A program made the translations under genes and the position numbers. Positions 37,017 through 45,852 of a stretch of 64,000 nt of DNA are shown piece after piece (position 1 is the stretch's first letter; each line of letters begins with the position of its first letter). The notes below the pieces were generated by a model. It ran no database searches. It was given only the letters and a program-made list of their open reading frames with translations, and was not told the DNA's origin. Origin of the DNA: Rubrivivax sp. (GTDB lineage: Bacteria; Pseudomonadota; Gammaproteobacteria; Burkholderiales; Burkholderiaceae_C); assembly GCA_016707445.1 (NCBI GenBank), contig JADJHR010000003.1:62001-126000 (forward strand). The letters are read 5' to 3'.

Positions 37017-39827
37017 TCACTGCCAGCCGAAGCGCTGCAGGTAGAAGCGCTTCATCACGGTGGTGAGCACCGCGTAGCCGGCCAGGATGCCGGCCAGCCA
37101 CAGGAAGTACGCCGCTGGCAGCGCCTGCAGCTTGAAGTCATCGGCCAGCGGCCCCATCGGCAGCCACAGCCCGGCGGCGACGACACACCCGGTGGCAACC
37201 AGCAAGGGCAGGGCCGCACGGCTTTCGATGAAAGGCAGCCTGGGCGTGCGGATCATGTGCACGATCAGGGTCTGCGTAAGCAGGCCCTCGACGAACCAGC
37301 CCGACTGGAACAGCCCCTGCTGGGCCAGCGTCTGCGCGCTGAACACCCACCACATGACCGCGAAGGTGGCGATGTCGAAGACCGAGCTGACGGGCCCGAA
37401 GAACACCATGAAGCGGCCGATGTCGGCTGGGTTCCACTTCAAGGGCTGCGCCACCAGTTCGGCGTCGACGTTGTCGAACGGGATCGCGGTCTGCGAGATG
37501 TCGTACATCAGGTTCTGCACCAGCAACTGCAGCGGCAGCATCGGCAGAAAGGGCAGGAAGGCGCTGGCCACCAGCACCGACAGCACGTTGCCGAAGTTCG
37601 AGCTCGCCGTCATGCGGATGTACTTCAGCATGTTGCAGAAGGTGTTGCGTCCCTCGACCACGCCCTGGTCCAGCACGAGCAGGCTCTTTTCCAGCAGGAT
37701 GATGTCGGCCGCTTCCTTGGCAATGTCCACCGCGCTGTCGACCGAGATGCCGATGTCGGCCGCGCGCAGCGCCGGCGCGTCGTTGATGCCGTCGCCCATG
37801 TAGCCGACCACGTGGCCCTGCGCGCGCAGCGAGCGCACGATGCGTTCCTTCTGCATCGGGGCCAGCTTGGCGAAGACCTGATGCTGCTGCATCGCCAGCG
37901 CCAGCGCCGCGTCGTCCATGGCGTCGATCTGTGGGCCCAGCAGCACACGGTCGACGGCCAGCCCGACCTGCCGGCACACGCGCGCCGTCACCAGTTCGTT
38001 GTCGCCGGTGAGCACCTTCACGTGCACGCCGTGTGCGGCCAGCTTCTCGAGCGCCGGCGCGGCGCTGTCCTTGGGCGGGTCGAGGAAGGCGATGTAACCC
38101 ACCAGGGTCAGCCCGGTCTCGTCGGCCACCGAGTACGTGGCCTGGCTGGTCGGCAGCTCTTTCGTCGCCACCGCCACCACGCGCAGTCCGTCTTCGTTGA
38201 GCTTGCGGGCGGCCTGGCTGACGCGCGCGAACAGGGTCGCGTCCAGCGTCGACTCGCGGGTTGGCTGGCCCGGCTCGGCACGAACCTGCGTGCAGCAGGC
38301 CAGCACCTCCTCGAGTGCACCCTTGCAGATCAGCTGATGGCGCTCGTTGCGCTCGGACACCACCACCGACATGCGTCGACGCTCGAAGTCGAACGGGATC
38401 TCGTCGATCTTGCGCCAGTCCTGCTCGAGCTTGAGCTCGGTGGGCAGCTCGATGTGGGCGAGCACGGCGCGGTCGAGCAGGTTCTTCAGCCCGGTCTGGT
38501 AGTGGCTGTTCAGGAAGGCCAGGCCGAGCACCTCCTCCGACGTGTTGCCGAAGGCGTCGATGTGGTGGCCCAGCACCACCTGGTCCTGCGTCAGCGTGCC
38601 CGTCTTGTCGGTGCACAGGACATCCATCGCGCCGAAGTTCTGGATCGCGTCCAGCCGCTTGACCACGACCTTCTTGCGCGACAGCAGTACCGCGCCCTTG
38701 GCCAGCGTGGTGGTCACGATCATCGGCAGCATCTCGGGCGTCAGCCCCACCGCGACCGACAGCGTGAAGAGGAAGGCTTCGGGCCAGTTGCCCTTGGTCA
38801 GACCGTTGATCAGCAGCACGATCGGCACCATCACCATGGCAAACCGGATCAGCAGCCAGCTGACGCTGTTGACCCCCGCCTGGAACGCGTTGGGCGTGCT
38901 GTCGGTGGCCGTCACGCGCGCGGCCAGGGTGCCAAAGTAGGTTCTGGTGCCGGTCGTCAACACCAGCGCCGTCGCCGAACCCGAGACCACGCTGGTGCCC
39001 ATGAAGACGAGGTTGCTCTGTTCCAGCGGCCCGCCGCTGGCATCGCTGGCATTGCCGGCGCCACGGTTTTCGCTGAACTTCTCCACCGGCAGCGATTCGC
39101 CCGTCATCGCCGACTGCGCCACGAACAGGTCGCGCGCCGTGAGCACGCGGCAGTCGGCGGGGATCATGTCGCCCGCGGAAAGCACCACCACGTCGCCCGG
39201 GACGAGCCGGCGCATGGCCAGCTCGACACCGGCTGCAGCCTGCGCGCCGGGATGCGCTGCCGCAGCCGCAGAACGCGACGCCGCCGTGTGGCGGTCGCGC
39301 CGCAGCACCGTGGCGGTGTTGCTGACCATCGCCTTCAGGCGTTCGGCGGCGCGGTTGGATCGCCCCTCCTGCACGAAGCGCACGCCGGTGCTCAGCAGCA
39401 CCATGACGCCGATGACGAGCGTGGCCTTGACGTCCTTGGTCAGGTACGACACGCCGGCCAGCACGGTCAGCAGCAGGTTGAACGGGTTCTGGTAGCAGTG
39501 CCACAGGTGCAGCCACCAGGGCAGTGGCGGGTCGTGCTCGACCTCGTTCGGCCCTTGCCTGGCCAGACGCGCCGCCGCCTCGCGCTGGCTCAACCCGTCG
39601 GCGTGCGACTTGAGCCGGGTCAGCGCCGCTGCCGGGTCGTCGTGCGCAGCCTGCAGCAGGACGCGCGCGATCTCGGCGGGCAACGGCTGCGGCGTACCGC
39701 GTCTGCCCAGGCGGTCCTGCAAGGGGTGGCGGCCAAAGTGGCGCAGGCGGTGCTGGCGGCGCAGAGCCCCGGTGAACCGTCTGCGCAGACGGTCGATGAT
39801 GCCGGTCCGCCGCACGGGGTCAGTCAT
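37017..39827 (-). CDS. mgtA: Magnesium-translocating P-type ATPase
   Basis: A 936-residue P3B-type ATPase. An N-terminal cation ATPase domain has ADGLSQREAAARLARQGPNE. It has TGES (SAMTGESLPVEKF), the phosphorylation site DKTGTLTQDQVV, hinge GDGINDAPALRAADIG, and about ten helices including VPIVLLINGLTKG and FLPFLPMLPLQLLVQNLMYD. It imports Mg2+ with ATP. The length matches MgtA/MgtB. It is divergent from the kdp operon. Together with the corA gene inside that operon, this makes a cation-uptake island. Confidence 0.94.
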   Translation of the reverse strand: MTDPVRRTGIIDRLRRRFTGALRRQHRLRHFGRHPLQDRLGRRGTPQPLPAEIARVLLQAAHDDPAAALTRLKSHADGLSQREAAARLARQGPNEVEHDPPLPWWLHLWHCYQNPFNLLLTVLAGVSYLTKDVKATLVIGVMVLLSTGVRFVQEGRSNRAAERLKAMVSNTATVLRRDRHTAASRSAAAAAHPGAQAAAGVELAMRRLVPGDVVVLSAGDMIPADCRVLTARDLFVAQSAMTGESLPVEKFSENRGAGNASDASGGPLEQSNLVFMGTSVVSGSATALVLTTGTRTYFGTLAARVTATDSTPNAFQAGVNSVSWLLIRFAMVMVPIVLLINGLTKGNWPEAFLFTLSVAVGLTPEMLPMIVTTTLAKGAVLLSRKKVVVKRLDAIQNFGAMDVLCTDKTGTLTQDQVVLGHHIDAFGNTSEEVLGLAFLNSHYQTGLKNLLDRAVLAHIELPTELKLEQDWRKIDEIPFDFERRRMSVVVSERNERHQLICKGALEEVLACCTQVRAEPGQPTRESTLDATLFARVSQAARKLNEDGLRVVAVATKELPTSQATYSVADETGLTLVGYIAFLDPPKDSAAPALEKLAAHGVHVKVLTGDNELVTARVCRQVGLAVDRVLLGPQIDAMDDAALALAMQQHQVFAKLAPMQKERIVRSLRAQGHVVGYMGDGINDAPALRAADIGISVDSAVDIAKEAADIILLEKSLLVLDQGVVEGRNTFCNMLKYIRMTASSNFGNVLSVLVASAFLPFLPMLPLQLLVQNLMYDISQTAIPFDNVDAELVAQPLKWNPADIGRFMVFFGPVSSVFDIATFAVMWWVFSAQTLAQQGLFQSGWFVEGLLTQTLIVHMIRTPRLPFIESRAALPLLVATGCVVAAGLWLPMGPLADDFKLQALPAAYFLWLAGILAGYAVLTTVMKRFYLQRFGWQ

Positions 39828-40167
39828 GGCCTGGGGTGGGTGGTCGACGTGTCCGAGCGGGGTCAGTACGGTAGAGACCGCAGCGCCTGCTCAGGGCAGG
39901 GCGCGGGCCTTTGCCGTTTCGAATCTCGGCTCGTTCATGGGGGCGATGATGACATCGCGGCCGCGCGGATCGCGCCCCGGCGGCGCAGCAGGTTCCGGCC
40001 GACCGCTGACCAGGGTGCGATGGCCGGCAGTGTGTGCCGCGCTGCCGCACGCGCCGTGGTGCCGGGTCCAGCCCGATCTTGATGCCGCCTTGATGCCACG
40101 GGCTCGATTCTTGTCATCGTCTTGACGGGCCCCGAATCAGCATGCAGGCCTGTGAATCGGAGGATGC
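39828..40167. promoter_or_regulatory. Divergent mgtA/kdp control region
   Basis: A 340-base gap without a gene. At 40078-40099 it holds two 11-bp direct repeats, CTTGATGCCGC and CTTGATGCCAC, the arrangement bound by OmpR/PhoB-class regulators such as KdpE. Further CTTG words at 40110 and 40121 are also 11 bases apart. These lie about 45-90 bases before the first small gene. Confidence 0.6.
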
Positions 40168-40269
40168 ATGGACTTCCAATACCTCATCGTCGCGGGCGCA
40201 CTCTGGGCCATCGCGTTCGGCCTCGCACTCGGATGCGAGCGTCTGCAGTCGCGTGCGGTGACGCCATGA
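40168..40269 (+). CDS. Small membrane protein upstream of kdpF
   Basis: A 33-residue protein (MDFQYLIVAGALWAIAFGLA then LGCERLQSRAVTP) with one membrane helix. A GGAGG lies about 4 bases before the ATG, and its stop overlaps the kdpF ATG (CCATGA). Translational coupling and the hydrophobic helix suggest a real single-span peptide of the Kdp complex. Small proteins at this position are known in other betaproteobacterial kdp operons, though I cannot check conservation. Confidence 0.7.
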   Translation: MDFQYLIVAGALWAIAFGLALGCERLQSRAVTP

Positions 40270-40358
40270 GCGGCTGGGATGTCACCGCTGCCTTGCTCGC
40301 CCTGGGGCTGCTGGTGTATCTGCTGGCGGCGCTGCTGCGACCGGAGGACTTCTCGTGA
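40266..40358 (+). CDS. kdpF: K+-transporting ATPase subunit KdpF
   Basis: A 30-residue single-span peptide (SGWDVTAALLALGLLVYLLA then ALLRPEDFS). The YLLAALLRPE ending is typical of KdpF, which stabilises the KdpABC complex. It overlaps the upstream small ORF and the kdpA GTG start. Confidence 0.88.
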   Translation: MSGWDVTAALLALGLLVYLLAALLRPEDFS

Positions 40359-42148
40359 GCACGTCCGCCTGGATGCAGCTGGTCGCCTTCCTGGCTGTCC
40401 TGCTGCTGCTGGCGTGGCCGCTGGCCAGTGCCATCGGGGCCCTGATGGCCGGGCGCTTCGGCTGGGGCCGACATGTCGAGGCGCCGCTGTATCGCCTGGC
40501 CGGCATCGACCCCGATCGTGGGCAAGGCTGGCTGGCCTACGCCGTGGGCCTGCTGGTCTTCAATGGCCTTGGCGTGCTGGCGGTCTACGCGTTGCAGCGC
40601 CTGCAGGGCGCGCTGCCGCTGAATCCCCAGGCCATGTCTGCCGTCTCGCCCGACTCTGCCTTCAACACCGCGATCAGCTTCGTCACCAACACCAACTGGC
40701 AGGGCTACGGCGGCGAATCGACGATGAGCTACCTCACGCAGATGCTGGCGCTGACGGTGCAGAACTTTCTGTCGGCCGCCACCGGCATCGTCGTCGTGGT
40801 GGCGCTGATTCGCGGCTTTGCGGGCCATTGCGCGCAGGTGGTGGGCAACGTCTGGGTGGACCTGACACGCGTCACGCTGTGGATCCTGCTGCCGCTGTCG
40901 TTCGTTGTCGCGCTGCTGCTGGCCGGCCAGGGCGTGATCCAGAACCTCAAGCCTTACCAGCCCGTGCAGACCCTCGAGGCAGTCGCCTGGCAGCAGGCCA
41001 AAGCCGGCGCGGACGGGCAAGCCGTGAAGGACGACAAGGGCCAGCCGGTGATGGACAAGCAGTCGTCCTCGACGCAGACGCTCGCGATGGGCCCCGTCGC
41101 GTCGCAACTGGCGATCAAGATGCTCGGCACCAACGGCGGCGGCTTCTTCAACGCCAACTCGGCGCATCCCTTCGAGAACCCGAGTGCTGCCACCAACTTC
41201 GTGCAGATGCTGTCGATCTTCCTGATCCCGACGGCACTGTGCCTGGTGCTCGGGCGCATGGTCGGTGACCTGCGCCAGGGCTGGGCCGTGCTGGCCGCCA
41301 TGACGCTGGTGTTCGTCGTCGCCGTTTTTGTCGCGACGACGGCCGAGCAGCAAGGCAATCCGGTGTTCGCAGTGCTCGGTGTCGACAGCCAGGCCAGCGC
41401 CGTGCAGGCCGGCGGCAACATGGAAGGCAAGGAAGTGCGCTTCGGCGTCAACGCCTCGGCCCTGTTTGCCACCATCACCACCGCGGCCAGCTGCGGCGCG
41501 GTGAACTCGATGCACGACAGCTACACGCCGCTGGGTGGTGCGGTGCCGCTGGTGATGATGCAGCTGGGCGAGGTCATCTTCGGCGGGGTCGGCTCGGGCC
41601 TGTACGGCATGCTCGTCTTCGCCATCATGGCCGTCTTCATCGCCGGGCTGATGATCGGCCGCACGCCCGAATATCTGGGCAAGAAGATCGAGACGCACGA
41701 GATGAAGATGGTGGCCATCGCCATCCTGGTGACGCCGCTGCTGGTGCTGCTGGGCACCGCTGTTGCCGCGATGACCGAGGCCGGGCGCGCCGGCATGGCC
41801 AACCCGGGGCCGCATGGTTTCTCGGAAATCCTGTACGCGCTGTCCTCGGCGGCCAACAACAACGGCAGCGCGTTCGCAGGGCTGTCGGCCAACACGCCGT
41901 TCTACAACGTGCTGCTCGCGGTGGCCATGTGGCTGGGCCGGTTTGGCGTGATCGTGCCGGTGCTGGCGATTGCCGGATCGCTGGCCGCCAAGAAGCGCAT
42001 CGCGGCCACCGAGGGCACGCTGCCGACGCATGGCCCGCTGTTCGTCGTGCTGCTGATCGCTACCGTGCTCTTGATCGGCTTGCTGAACTACGTGCCCGCG
42101 CTGGCGCTGGGCCCCGTGGTCGAGCACCTGATGCTGCAAGCCCGCTGA
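40355..42148 (+). CDS. kdpA: K+-transporting ATPase subunit KdpA
   Basis: A 597-residue channel-like subunit with about ten helices. Selectivity-filter-type regions include FVTNTNWQGYGGESTMSYL, LGTNGGGFFNANSAHPFENP, CGAVNSMHDSYTPLGGAVPL and ALSSAANNNGSAF. It carries K+ through the complex. It starts with GTG at 40355 overlapping kdpF by 4 bases. Confidence 0.95.
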   Translation: MSTSAWMQLVAFLAVLLLLAWPLASAIGALMAGRFGWGRHVEAPLYRLAGIDPDRGQGWLAYAVGLLVFNGLGVLAVYALQRLQGALPLNPQAMSAVSPDSAFNTAISFVTNTNWQGYGGESTMSYLTQMLALTVQNFLSAATGIVVVVALIRGFAGHCAQVVGNVWVDLTRVTLWILLPLSFVVALLLAGQGVIQNLKPYQPVQTLEAVAWQQAKAGADGQAVKDDKGQPVMDKQSSSTQTLAMGPVASQLAIKMLGTNGGGFFNANSAHPFENPSAATNFVQMLSIFLIPTALCLVLGRMVGDLRQGWAVLAAMTLVFVVAVFVATTAEQQGNPVFAVLGVDSQASAVQAGGNMEGKEVRFGVNASALFATITTAASCGAVNSMHDSYTPLGGAVPLVMMQLGEVIFGGVGSGLYGMLVFAIMAVFIAGLMIGRTPEYLGKKIETHEMKMVAIAILVTPLLVLLGTAVAAMTEAGRAGMANPGPHGFSEILYALSSAANNNGSAFAGLSANTPFYNVLLAVAMWLGRFGVIVPVLAIAGSLAAKKRIAATEGTLPTHGPLFVVLLIATVLLIGLLNYVPALALGPVVEHLMLQAR

Positions 42149-42157
42149 AGGATTTCC

Positions 42158-44247
42158 ATGACGCGACAGACCTTGACCCTGTTCGACCCCGCGCTGATCA
42201 GGCCGGCGCTAATCGACGCCTTGCGCAAGCTCGACCCGCGCGTGCAATGGCGCAACCCGGTGATGTTCGTCGTCTACGTGGGCAGCGCCTTCACGACCGC
42301 GCTGGCGGCGGCCAGACCCGACACGTTCACGATCGGCGTCACCGTGTGGCTCTGGTTCACCGTGCTGTTCGCCAACTTCGCCGAGGCGCTGGCCGAAGGC
42401 CGCAGCAAGGCGCAGGCGGCGTCGCTGCGCGGCCTGAAGAAGCAGACCTGGGCCAAGCGCCTGGAGGGTGACTATCACCACGGTGCGCTGCGCACGGCGA
42501 TGAAATGGCACCCGCTGGAAGCCGACAGCCTGCGCAAGGGCGATGTCGTTCTGGCCGAGGCCGGCGACACCATCCCTGCCGACGGCGAAGTGATCGATGG
42601 TGTGGCCTCGGTCGACGAAAGCGCCATCACGGGTGAGTCGGCGCCGGTGATCCGGGAGTCGGGGGGCGACTTCTCGGCGGTGACCGGCGGCACGCGCGTG
42701 CTGTCGGACTGGATCGTCGTGCGCGTGACCGTCAACCCCGGCGAGACCTTTGTCGACCGCATGATCGCGATGGTCGAGAACGCCAAGCGGCAGAAGACGC
42801 CCAACGAGATCGCGCTGACCATCCTGCTGGTGGCGCTGACCATCGTGTTCCTGGGCGTCGTCGTCACCCTGCTGCCGTTCTCGGCCTTCGGCGTGCAGGC
42901 GGTCGCGGCGCCAGGCGGCACGGGTCAGCCGGTGAGCCTGGTGATCCTGGTGGCGCTGCTGGTGTGCCTGATCCCGACCACCATCGCCGGGCTGCTGTCG
43001 GCCATCGGCGTGGCCGGCATGAGCCGCATGATGCAGGCCAACGTCATCGCCACCTCCGGCCGCGCGGTGGAGGCGGCCGGCGACGTGGACGTGCTGCTGC
43101 TGGACAAGACCGGCACCATCACGCTCGGCAACCGCCAGGCCAGCGCTTGCTTCCCGCCGCAGGCGTGACGGACGCCGAGCTGGCCGACGCCGCGCAGCTG
43201 GCCTCGCTGGCCGATGAAACCCCCGAGGGCCGCAGCATCGTGGTGCTGGCCAAGCAGAAGTTCCAGCTGCGCGAGCGTGACCTGGCGGCGCTGGGTGCGA
43301 GCTTCGTGCACTTCACGGCGCAGACGCGCATGAGCGGCGCCGATCTGCCCGGCACCGCGGGCCAGGTGCGGCAACTGCGCAAGGGTGCGGCCGACGCCAT
43401 CCGCCGTCACGTCGAATCGCTCGGCGGTGCGTTTCCACCGGCGCTGCAGGCCACCGTCGACGACGTGGCCCGCCGCGGCAGCACGCCGCTGGTGGTGGCC
43501 GATGACACCCGGGTGCTGGGCGTGGTGGAGCTGAAGGACATCGTCAAGGGCGGCATCAAGGAGCGCTTTGCCGAGCTGCGCCGCATGGGCATCAAGACGG
43601 TCATGGTCACCGGCGACAACCGCCTGACCGCCGCGGCCATCGCCGCCGAAGCCGGCGTCGACGACTTCCTGGCCGAGGCCACGCCCGAGGCCAAGCTGAA
43701 GCTGATCCGCGAGCACCAGGCCGCCGGCCGGCTGGTGGCGATGACCGGCGACGGCACCAACGATGCGCCGGCGCTGGCGCAGGCCGACGTGGCCGTGGCC
43801 ATGAACACCGGCACCCAGGCCGCCAAGGAGGCCGGCAACATGGTCGACCTCGACAGCAACCCGACCAAGCTGATCGAGATCGTCGAGACCGGCAAGCAGA
43901 TGCTGATGACACGCGGCTCGCTCACCACCTTCAGCATCGCCAACGACCTGGCCAAGTACTTCGCCATCATCCCGGCGGCCTTCGTCGCCACCTACCCGCA
44001 GCTGGGCGCGCTGAACGTGATGCAGCTGGCCAGCCCGAACTCGGCCATCCTGTCGGCGGTGATCTTCAACGCGCTGATCATCGTCGTGCTGATCCCGCTG
44101 GCGCTCAAGGGCGTGGCCTATCGGGCGGTGGGTGCGGCCGCGCTGCTGCGGCGCAATCTGCTGGTGTACGGCCTGGGCGGCGTGATCGTGCCCTTCATCG
44201 GCATCAAGCTCATCGACCTGGGCCTGGCCGCCATCGGGCTGGCCTGA
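42158..44247 (+). pseudogene. kdpB: K+-transporting ATPase subunit KdpB, frameshifted
   Basis: Two frames give a complete P-type ATPase subunit of about 696 residues. Part 1 (42158 to about 43145) has TGESAPVIRESGGD and the phosphorylation site DKTGTITLGNRQAS. Part 2 (about 43145-44247) has EGRSIVVLAKQK, GDGTNDAPALAQADVAVAMN and the final helices. The break is in 43138-43148, where one base is missing, after which the wrong frame stops at 43166-43168. All other catalytic motifs are intact and the rest of the operon is present, so a sequencing error is quite possible. Confidence 0.93.
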
Positions 44248-44270
44248 CGCCCGGCACAAGGGGGAACCCC

Positions 44271-44846
44271 ATGAACTTTCAACTTCGCCCCGCGCTCACG
44301 CTGTTCGTCGCGCTGTCCCTGGTCACCGGCCTGGCCTTTCCGCTGGCGGTGACGGGCATCGCGCAGCTTGTGTTTGCCGAACGTGCCAACGGCAGCCTGA
44401 TCGTTCGCGACGGCAAGGCCGTGGGATCCGATCTGATCGGCCAGGCGTTCAGCGATCCCGGGCATTTCTGGAGCCGGCCGTCCGCGACCTCGCCGATGCC
44501 CTACAACGCGGCCAACTCGTCGGGGTCGAACCAGGGCCCGAGCAACCCGGCGCTGGCCGAGGCCGTGAAGGCGCGGATCGAGGCCCTGCGCGCCGTCGAC
44601 CCGGGCAACACCGCGCCGGTGCCGGTGGATCTGGTCACGGCATCGGCCAGCGGGCTGGATCCGCACATCAGCCGCGCGGCGGCCGACTACCAGGTGGCCC
44701 GCGTGGCGCGTGCGCGCGGCCTGCCTGAGCGCCTTGTTCGCGACCGGGTCGAACAGCACACCGAGCAAGCCCTGTTCGGCTTCATCGGCGAGCCGCGGGT
44801 GCAGGTGCTGCGCCTGAACCTGGCGCTCGATGCCGCCCGCCCCTGA
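44271..44846 (+). CDS. kdpC: K+-transporting ATPase subunit KdpC
   Basis: A 191-residue subunit with one N-terminal helix (ALTLFVALSLVTGLAFPLAV). The KdpC signature is SNPALAEAVKARIEALRAVD and LVTASASGLDPHISRAAADY, then VARARGLPERLVRDRVEQH. It is needed for KdpB coupling. It follows kdpB by 23 bases. Confidence 0.94.
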   Translation: MNFQLRPALTLFVALSLVTGLAFPLAVTGIAQLVFAERANGSLIVRDGKAVGSDLIGQAFSDPGHFWSRPSATSPMPYNAANSSGSNQGPSNPALAEAVKARIEALRAVDPGNTAPVPVDLVTASASGLDPHISRAAADYQVARVARARGLPERLVRDRVEQHTEQALFGFIGEPRVQVLRLNLALDAARP

Positions 44847-44886
44847 GCGCATGGGAAGATGCCACGCAACGACGGAGGCATGACCC

Positions 44887-45852
44887 ATGCTGATCAATTG
44901 CGTGGCCTACGAAGACGGGCGCAAGCTGGCGGACATCGCGGTGGAGGACATCGGCAACTGGGTGCACCGGCCCGGCTGCTTCGTCTGGGTCGCACTGCGC
45001 GATACCACCGACGATGAACTGCATCGCATGCAGCAGCAGTTCGGTCTGCACGACCTGGCGGTCGAGGATGCGCGGCACGGCCACCAGCGGCCAAAGGTCG
45101 AGGAGTACGGCGACACCATCTTCGTGGTGATGCACCTGCTGGGCACCGAGAGCGGTGAGGTGGAGCAGGGCGAGTTGGCGATCTTCGTCGGCCCGAACTT
45201 CGTGCTCTCGGTGCGCAACCGCAGCCAGCAGAGTTTTCTGGCCGTGCGCGAGCGTTGCGAGCGCGAGCCCGAACTGCTCAAGCACGGCGCGGGGTTCGTG
45301 TTCTACGCACTGATGGATGCCGCGGTCGACCACTACTTTCCGTTCCTCGATGACATCGAGACCGAGCTCGACGACATCGAGGGCCAGATCTTCGAGCGCG
45401 GTGCGGCGCGCTGGAACATCGAGCGGCTGTACGCCCTCAAGCGGCGCGCCATGATGCTGCGCCATGCCGTTGCGCCCTTGCTGGAAGTGGCCGGCAAGTT
45501 CCACGGCGGGCGCGTGCCCGCCGTTTGTGCGCAGACGCAGGAATACTTTCGCGACGTGCACGACCACCTGGCCCGCATCAACGGCGCCATCGATGCGATT
45601 CGCGACACCATCGGCACGGCGATCCAGGTCAACCTGTCGATGGTCACCATCGAGGAGTCGGAGACGACCAAGCGGCTGGCCGCCTGGGCGGCGATCTTTG
45701 CGGTGTCCACGGCTCTGGCTGGGATCTGGGGCATGAACTTCGAACACATGCCCGAGCTCAAGTGGGCCTGGGGCTACCCGATGGCGCTGGGTGCGATCGC
45801 CACCTCGGCCGGCCTGTTGTTCTGGCGCTTCCGCCGCGCCGGCTGGCTGTGA
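44887..45852 (+). CDS. CorA-family divalent cation transporter
   Basis: A 321-residue CorA/ZntB-type channel. It has a long cytoplasmic N-terminal part (VAVEDARHGHQRPKVEEYGD-like region), two C-terminal helices and the selectivity loop WGMNFEHMPE, the GMN motif. It should pass Mg2+ (or Co2+/Ni2+/Zn2+). It lies between kdpC (40 bases) and kdpD. The kdpD GTG overlaps its stop (GTGA), so it is an integral part of the operon. This is unusual for kdp operons. Confidence 0.93.
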   Translation: MLINCVAYEDGRKLADIAVEDIGNWVHRPGCFVWVALRDTTDDELHRMQQQFGLHDLAVEDARHGHQRPKVEEYGDTIFVVMHLLGTESGEVEQGELAIFVGPNFVLSVRNRSQQSFLAVRERCEREPELLKHGAGFVFYALMDAAVDHYFPFLDDIETELDDIEGQIFERGAARWNIERLYALKRRAMMLRHAVAPLLEVAGKFHGGRVPAVCAQTQEYFRDVHDHLARINGAIDAIRDTIGTAIQVNLSMVTIEESETTKRLAAWAAIFAVSTALAGIWGMNFEHMPELKWAWGYPMALGAIATSAGLLFWRFRRAGWL

